Positions 32,800 to 36,911 of a DNA stretch of 36,911 nt are shown in pieces (within the stretch, counting starts at the first letter, position 1; each line of letters begins with the position of its first letter). Made by a program: the position numbers and the translations under genes. The notes under the pieces were generated by a model. That model saw only the letters and a list, made by a program, of their open reading frames with translations, did no database searches and was not told the DNA's origin. This DNA comes from Odoribacter sp. OttesenSCG-928-L07 (GTDB lineage Bacteria > Bacteroidota > Bacteroidia > Bacteroidales > BM520), in contig JAJDHA010000011.1 in the NCBI GenBank assembly GCA_030265965.1, forward strand, positions 1-36,911, written 5' to 3'.

Positions 32800-34021
32800 T
32801 TGAGGGGAAATATGTTAACTGTGATAGATTGTTATTATCGAAGATTATGTTGGCAACTTCTTGGATTTCTTCAGCGGTGATAGCGTCAATTTTTGCGAAT
32901 GTTTCTTCAATGCTTTCAATTTTGTTATATGATGCAAGTGACTTAGCAAGCGCCAATGTTTCCGAAAGTTTGGAATCACTTAATACGGCAATATTTCCTT
33001 TAAGTTGTTGTTTAGCAATATTCAAAACACTATTAGAAAATTTATTTTCTTTGCATTTTTTCAATTCGTCAAAAACCAATTTGCTTATTTTGGAATGATT
33101 ATTTTTATCACACTCAAAAAAGACATTAAAAGTGCCTGTATCTTGATATGGAATATACGAAGATTCAACATGATACACTAAGCCGTACTTTTCGCGTAAT
33201 ACATAATTTAATCGTGCTGTCATTGCTTGACTTCCTAAATAATTATTCAAAAGCGTGAAAGCTGTTCTTTGTTTTTCATGGTAGGAAAAAGCTCGTCCGC
33301 CAATAATTGAATGACACTGAGTATCATGTCTTTTCGTGTTGATATTAAATTTTTTAATTTGCTGCGGAGCAATACGATTATTGGAATTATTTTGTAATGT
33401 TGAATTACCAAAATATTTCATAAATAAAGAATTGAATTTTTTGTCGGAAATATTTCCTGACGACCAAATAATTATATTTTCATTAGAATAATTTTTGGAA
33501 TAGAAATCAAAAATCTTTGATTGATTTTTATTAAATTCATTCAGAGAATCAACATTTCCAAGAATATTATGTCCGATACTGTGATTTTCAAACAGTGCAT
33601 CTTCAAATTCATCAAATATTAATTCGCTTGGAGAATCATAATATGATGCAATTTCTTCTTTAATAACATTAATTTCATTTTCGACTTCTTTTTTTATGAA
33701 AGAAGGATTAAAAAGCATGTCGGAAAGAAGTTCCATCATTCGCGGATAATATTCTGAAAGGAAAGATACGTGGTAACACGTTTCTTCTTTGGTAGTATAA
33801 GCATTTATATCTGCACCAATATTATCAAATTTGCGAGAAACAACTCGCGCCGATTTACTTTTCGTTCCTTTAAAAAGCAGGTGTTCAATAAGATGCGCTG
33901 CACCAAACTCATTTTCGAGTTCATCTCTTGTACCTGCGTTGACAAGAATACCAAGATGTGAAATCGGACTATTTAACGGAATATGTAGATATCGGATATT
34001 GCTTTCGGTACTAACAATCAT
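32786..34021 (-). CDS. M16-family zinc peptidase
   Basis: The 411-aa protein resembles mitochondrial-processing-peptidase-like enzymes. It has the inverted zinc motif HLIEH (His43, Glu46, His47) in FGAAHLIEHLLFKGT, with the third ligand expected among the glutamates of ENEINVIKEEI (about residues 114-124). A C-terminal M16 domain has RLNYVLREKYGLVYHVESSY (about 275-295). It lacks a signal peptide, so it probably acts in the cytoplasm on short peptides. It lies 5 bp after the nucleoside phosphorylase gene and overlaps the O-methyltransferase start, in a four-gene operon. Confidence 0.9.
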   Translation of the reverse strand: MIVSTESNIRYLHIPLNSPISHLGILVNAGTRDELENEFGAAHLIEHLLFKGTKSKSARVVSRKFDNIGADINAYTTKEETCYHVSFLSEYYPRMMELLSDMLFNPSFIKKEVENEINVIKEEIASYYDSPSELIFDEFEDALFENHSIGHNILGNVDSLNEFNKNQSKIFDFYSKNYSNENIIIWSSGNISDKKFNSLFMKYFGNSTLQNNSNNRIAPQQIKKFNINTKRHDTQCHSIIGGRAFSYHEKQRTAFTLLNNYLGSQAMTARLNYVLREKYGLVYHVESSYIPYQDTGTFNVFFECDKNNHSKISKLVFDELKKCKENKFSNSVLNIAKQQLKGNIAVLSDSKLSETLALAKSLASYNKIESIEETFAKIDAITAEEIQEVANIIFDNNNLSQLTYFPSNGDQ

Positions 34022-34026
34022 GAAAA

Positions 34027-34899
34027 TTATTTAGTTATAGTGTTTAATACCGACTCTATAAGATTTTCCATACTTTTGTTGTAATCGGAAACAAATTCGC
34101 CGTTTGCGCGATTTGCAATTGCAATACATACTGTAATAGTATTATGTCCGAGCGATTGTCCCAATCCATATAAAGCAGATGATTCCATTTCCATATTACT
34201 TACTTTGCAATTGTTATATTCAAACTTGCTCATTTTAGAATTGACATTTGGAAATTTTGGACTCAATCGTATGCTTCTTCCTTGTGGACCGTAGAAGCCT
34301 GGGGCAGTAATTGTGATTCCACGTAAAAAGCTTTCATCAAATTTATCATCAAGTGCCTCAGACGATTTGCATGCATAAACTGTCGGCAGACTTTTATCCC
34401 AATCAGTAAAATCCATAAACTTTGTTGCAAGTTCGTGATTTGTAATTTTTTCTGGAGTATCATAAAAATAGAGCAATCCGTCTAATCCAATTGCATAGCG
34501 AGAAATGATTGGAGTATTGAGTGGTATATCTGCACGCAGCGCTCCGCAAGTTCCAATTCTAATTAAGTTTAGCGATTTCTTCTCTCTCTTTTCGATTTTA
34601 CTTTCTAAGTCGAAATTAGCCAAAATATCCAATTCATTAACAACGATATCGATATTATCGGTTCCCATTCCTGTTGAGATTACAGAAACCGGCACACCTC
34701 TATAATATCCCGTATCGGTAATTATTTCTCTATTTTCTTTGTGTATTTCTATTTTGTCGAAGAAACTTGATACTTTTTTCACTCTTCCGGGATCGCCAAC
34801 CAACAAAATATTTTCAGCGATTTCATCACTATGAAGATTTAGATGATAAACACCACCTGTTGCATTTGTTACAAGTTCTGAATTTTTTTTGGTATCCAT
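34027..34899 (-). CDS. Nucleoside phosphorylase (uridine phosphorylase-like)
   Basis: The 290-aa protein (start MDTKKNSELVTNATGGVYHL at 34899; the longer frame from 34935 overlaps cdd) belongs to the PNP/UDP phosphorylase family, which splits nucleosides with phosphate. It has ILLVGDPGRVKKVSSFFD (about residues 32-49), VSVISTGMGTDNIDIVVNEL, LIRIGTCGALRADIPLNTPI with the phosphate-binding arginine, and SNMEMESSALYGLGQSLGHN that binds the ribose. The adjacent cytidine deaminase gene suggests pyrimidine salvage, so uridine is the likely substrate. Confidence 0.9.
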   Translation of the reverse strand: MDTKKNSELVTNATGGVYHLNLHSDEIAENILLVGDPGRVKKVSSFFDKIEIHKENREIITDTGYYRGVPVSVISTGMGTDNIDIVVNELDILANFDLESKIEKREKKSLNLIRIGTCGALRADIPLNTPIISRYAIGLDGLLYFYDTPEKITNHELATKFMDFTDWDKSLPTVYACKSSEALDDKFDESFLRGITITAPGFYGPQGRSIRLSPKFPNVNSKMSKFEYNNCKVSNMEMESSALYGLGQSLGHNTITVCIAIANRANGEFVSDYNKSMENLIESVLNTITK

Positions 34900-34909
34900 A
34901 ATAATTAAT

Positions 34910-35404
34910 TTAAACGTTTTGAAGTCTTTTTTCATTAAAGTTAAAGGGTAGCATATCGTTTACAGAGTTGAAAACTAAAATCCTGTTATTTGGCGAATGT
35001 AGGATTATCTTAAACTCTTTACCTTTTTGTCTGTTCACTGCTTCTACCATTACTTGGCGACAAGAGCCGCAGGGTGTAACCGGGTTTTCAATTTCAAAAT
35101 TTTGTGTTGATGCTGTTATTGCTATTTTTTCGATAATATCGTCAGGATATGTAACTTTAGCATTGAAGATTGCTACTCTTTCAGCGCAAATGCAAACCGG
35201 AGAAACAGAATTTTCTTGATTACTGCCTATGACAATGTTCCCCGAAGCGAGTTGAATTGCTGCTCCTACTTTAAATTGCGAATAAGGCGAATATGAGGTG
35301 TTGAGTGCTTCGACAGCCTTAATAATTAATTGTTGCTCATCATCAGGCAACTGGTTAAGATCTGTGTATTCGGTGTAGTTGATTGTTAGTTGTTTTTGTT
35401 TCAT
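34910..35404 (-). CDS. cdd: Cytidine deaminase
   Basis: Cdd converts cytidine and deoxycytidine to uridine forms. The 164-aa protein (start MKQKQLTINYTEY at 35404; a longer frame from 35425 would begin in a palindromic repeat) has SPYSQFKVGAAI (about residues 39-50) and the zinc site CICAERVAIF (Cys73, Glu75) with PCGSCRQVMVEA (Cys112, Cys115). It is the first gene of the cdd / nucleoside phosphorylase / M16 / O-methyltransferase operon. Together the first two would channel cytidine to uracil. Confidence 0.95.
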   Translation of the reverse strand: MKQKQLTINYTEYTDLNQLPDDEQQLIIKAVEALNTSYSPYSQFKVGAAIQLASGNIVIGSNQENSVSPVCICAERVAIFNAKVTYPDDIIEKIAITASTQNFEIENPVTPCGSCRQVMVEAVNRQKGKEFKIILHSPNNRILVFNSVNDMLPFNFNEKRLQNV

Positions 35405-35418
35405 ATAGTTTTTCTTTC

Positions 35419-35491
35419 GTCGCACACCTACGGCGTGCGAGTGGTTTTGTAGTATTCTGTTATGTTACCGATCGAAATTCCCTACGGGAAT
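35419..35491. repeat. Palindromic repeats between cdd and the ligase gene
   Basis: TCGCAC...GTGCGA (35419-35439, centre ACCTACGGC) and ATTCCCTACGGGAAT (35477-35491) flank the ligase stop codon. The second is part of its reading frame. Both have the CCTACGG-like core seen in the other small palindromes. Confidence 0.65.
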
Positions 35492-36911
35492 CTTCAACGG
35501 CTTTATCGGTTTTATCTACTTCATCTGCTATATCGGCTTTATCGGCTTTATCCACTTTATCGGTTTTATCCACTTTATCGGCTTTATCCACTTTATCGGC
35601 TTTATCGGTTTTATCGGCTACTAAAGTTTCAAAACTTCTTTCCGGAATCTCCGGTTCCTTCTTAAAAAGAAATACGAAATAGAAGAATGTAAAGAATGTC
35701 ACTCCTGCTTGTGTGCCTAATGTATCTTCTGTTAGCATTGAAAGCATTATCAATATTAAAAAGAATCTCCAATGATAATCGTGTGCTTTACCATTTATTT
35801 TTCCGGGATATATTAAACAGAAAACAAAAATAATCAAGCCGAATATTCCATTTGCAATTGCATAATAAAAATATTGATTATGGATACTATGATGATATTC
35901 GGATTTTAATTCCGGGAACTGTTCTTTATAAACTCTATTAAGTTCATCTCTAAGGTCACCGGTTCCAACACCAAACAAAGGATGTTCTTTCCAAACAATA
36001 AAGCCAGCCTTCCAGAAGTACAATCTTTGGAACAATGTACTTCCCGAAGGATTACCTGTTTTCTTAAACATTTCATAACTAAAGAAAAACATACTCATTC
36101 GAGAGTAAAATCCAAAATCTTTTGTATAATTAAAATTTGCAAAACCATCTTCGATTTGTTTTCGTTGTTCACAATTAAGTTTATGAACTCCAATGCTATC
36201 TTTAGTATAATCCAAAGAATTCAAATACCTTATCAGTGTTGCCTTTAAAGGTATTCCATTCGTTACTGAATCGTAAGCAACATTGCTTAAAGAATTCCAT
36301 TCCTTGCGCATCTCCTCTTCACAAACGAGAATACGGAAGTTGTCGCCCTCCTCGATAAGTCCTTTTGAAATATCATTATTATATTTATTTCCATTAAGAG
36401 TATATTCGGGTAAATCATTAATATCGTACGCGTTAATTTTATAATATCTTACATAAGAATAAACAAAAAAGCCAATACAGATCAACGCAACACTTATCAA
36501 GGAAACAACAATTGATGTTCTAAGTTTCTTTGATAATGTAGAAAAGAATTTGCGAGACAAAACGATAAATAAGAAAAGCAAAACAATAATGAACATTCCT
36601 GTAGCAGATTTCATTAAGCATAAAACAATTATAAACCATGCTACTGCAGATAGAATCAATGCTTTATTTCTTTTACTTAAATTTCTTTCGACGATAAAAT
36701 TGTAAAGTAAAAAAAATATTGAGGCACAATAATTTAACGATAGTCTTATATGAGATATAAAAGGATAAGTATCTCTAAAATCATCAGTAGCATTAGAAGA
36801 AAATGTATTATAAACTATTACTAATGACGCTACTAACAACGCAAAGCTATGAACATAAATTATTTTTTTTACCGTCGATTCTTTTATTTCAGGAATAAAT
36901 AAAAAGACAAT
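35460..36911 (-). CDS. O-antigen ligase-like (Wzy_C) membrane protein, 5' end cut by window edge
   Basis: The frame is open to the right edge, so the start is outside the window; at least 483 residues are present. Hydrophobic helices fill the N-terminal part (SLVIVYNTF, FIVLCLMKSATGMFIIVLLFLF, IVVSLISVALICIGFFVYSYV). A periplasmic loop follows with LYFWKAGFIVWKEHPLFGVG TGDLRDELN and YHHSIHNQYFYYAIANG, the typical arginine/histidine loop of O-antigen ligases and polymerases, and then more helices. The last 50 residues are a run of Asp-Lys-x triplets coded by 9-bp repeats, then a tail coded by a palindromic repeat. It may ligate or polymerise surface glycan; ligase and polymerase cannot be told apart. 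Confidence 0.85.
   Translation of the reverse strand: MVFLFIPEIKESTVKKIIYVHSFALLVASLVIVYNTFSSNATDDFRDTYPFISHIRLSLNYCASIFFLLYNFIVERNLSKRNKALILSAVAWFIIVLCLMKSATGMFIIVLLFLFIVLSRKFFSTLSKKLRTSIVVSLISVALICIGFFVYSYVRYYKINAYDINDLPEYTLNGNKYNNDISKGLIEEGDNFRILVCEEEMRKEWNSLSNVAYDSVTNGIPLKATLIRYLNSLDYTKDSIGVHKLNCEQRKQIEDGFANFNYTKDFGFYSRMSMFFFSYEMFKKTGNPSGSTLFQRLYFWKAGFIVWKEHPLFGVGTGDLRDELNRVYKEQFPELKSEYHHSIHNQYFYYAIANGIFGLIIFVFCLIYPGKINGKAHDYHWRFFLILIMLSMLTEDTLGTQAGVTFFTFFYFVFLFKKEPEIPERSFETLVADKTDKADKVDKADKVDKTDKVDKADKADIADEVDKTDKAVEDSRREFRSVT
35508..35627. repeat. 9-bp tandem repeats in the ligase-like gene
   Basis: Units TTTATCGGC, TTTATCGGT and TTTATCCAC alternate about a dozen times on the plus strand, coding DKA, DKT and DKV triplets on the minus strand. 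Such tracts change length easily by slippage, always in frame. Confidence 0.8.

Overview
The window is AT-rich DNA from the chromosome of a bacterium of the phylum Bacteroidota, probably an anaerobic or microaerophilic Bacteroidales-like organism. Three things point there: a complete type IX secretion core operon in the order porP-gldK-gldL-gldM-gldN, a secreted peptidase carrying a type IX C-terminal sorting domain, and repeated promoter elements of the form TAnnTTTG close in front of genes. The anaerobe-type hybrid cluster protein (Hcp) suggests low-oxygen life.

Layout. 1-7949 (minus): porP, gldK, gldL, gldM, gldN and then recG, which runs off the left edge. 8061-14000: a long QueA-family enzyme (plus), then on the minus strand a LiaF-like membrane protein, a PspC-domain protein, a cysteine desulfurase-family enzyme and an M28 peptidase with PKD and sorting domains. 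14112-17811 (plus): a sulfur-handling operon with a MarR regulator, a four-domain CoA-disulfide-reductase/rhodanese/TusA/DsrE fusion, a lipoprotein thioredoxin and a single-domain rhodanese.

17,890-23,500 is an accessory region. It opens with a 257-bp MITE-like element and is bracketed by two near-identical 42-bp direct repeats (18183-18224 and 23243-23284). Inside are a HigB/HigA-type toxin-antitoxin operon under a perfect 26-bp palindrome and, on the opposite strand, a compact graspetide (ATP-grasp-modified RiPP) locus: a 77-residue precursor, an MvdC/MvdD-like ATP-grasp ligase and three unrecognised small genes (98, 179 and 62 aa). Upstream of it lies a PD-(D/E)XK-like gene broken by one in-frame TAG. 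That gene is preceded by a 5' leader with a possible 8-codon leader peptide and a chain of mutually exclusive hairpins. The graspetide locus and this leader are the best candidates for undescribed biology here.

23,583-27,236: the nitrosative-stress unit hcp, a cupin and a ferredoxin-domain protein, divergent from a Crp/Fnr regulator, with a shared 16-bp palindrome between them. 27,252-36,911: a DUF5131 protein, dnaK, a lipoprotein of unknown function, an RluA-family pseudouridine synthase, the operon cdd / nucleoside phosphorylase / M16 peptidase / O-methyltransferase, and an O-antigen-ligase-like membrane protein cut by the right edge. Small palindromic repeats with a CCC-TACGGG-like core are scattered through the accessory region and the right end, and some have become part of coding sequences.

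No rRNA, tRNA, CRISPR array or intact transposase gene was found. All family assignments come from reading motifs; no database search was run.
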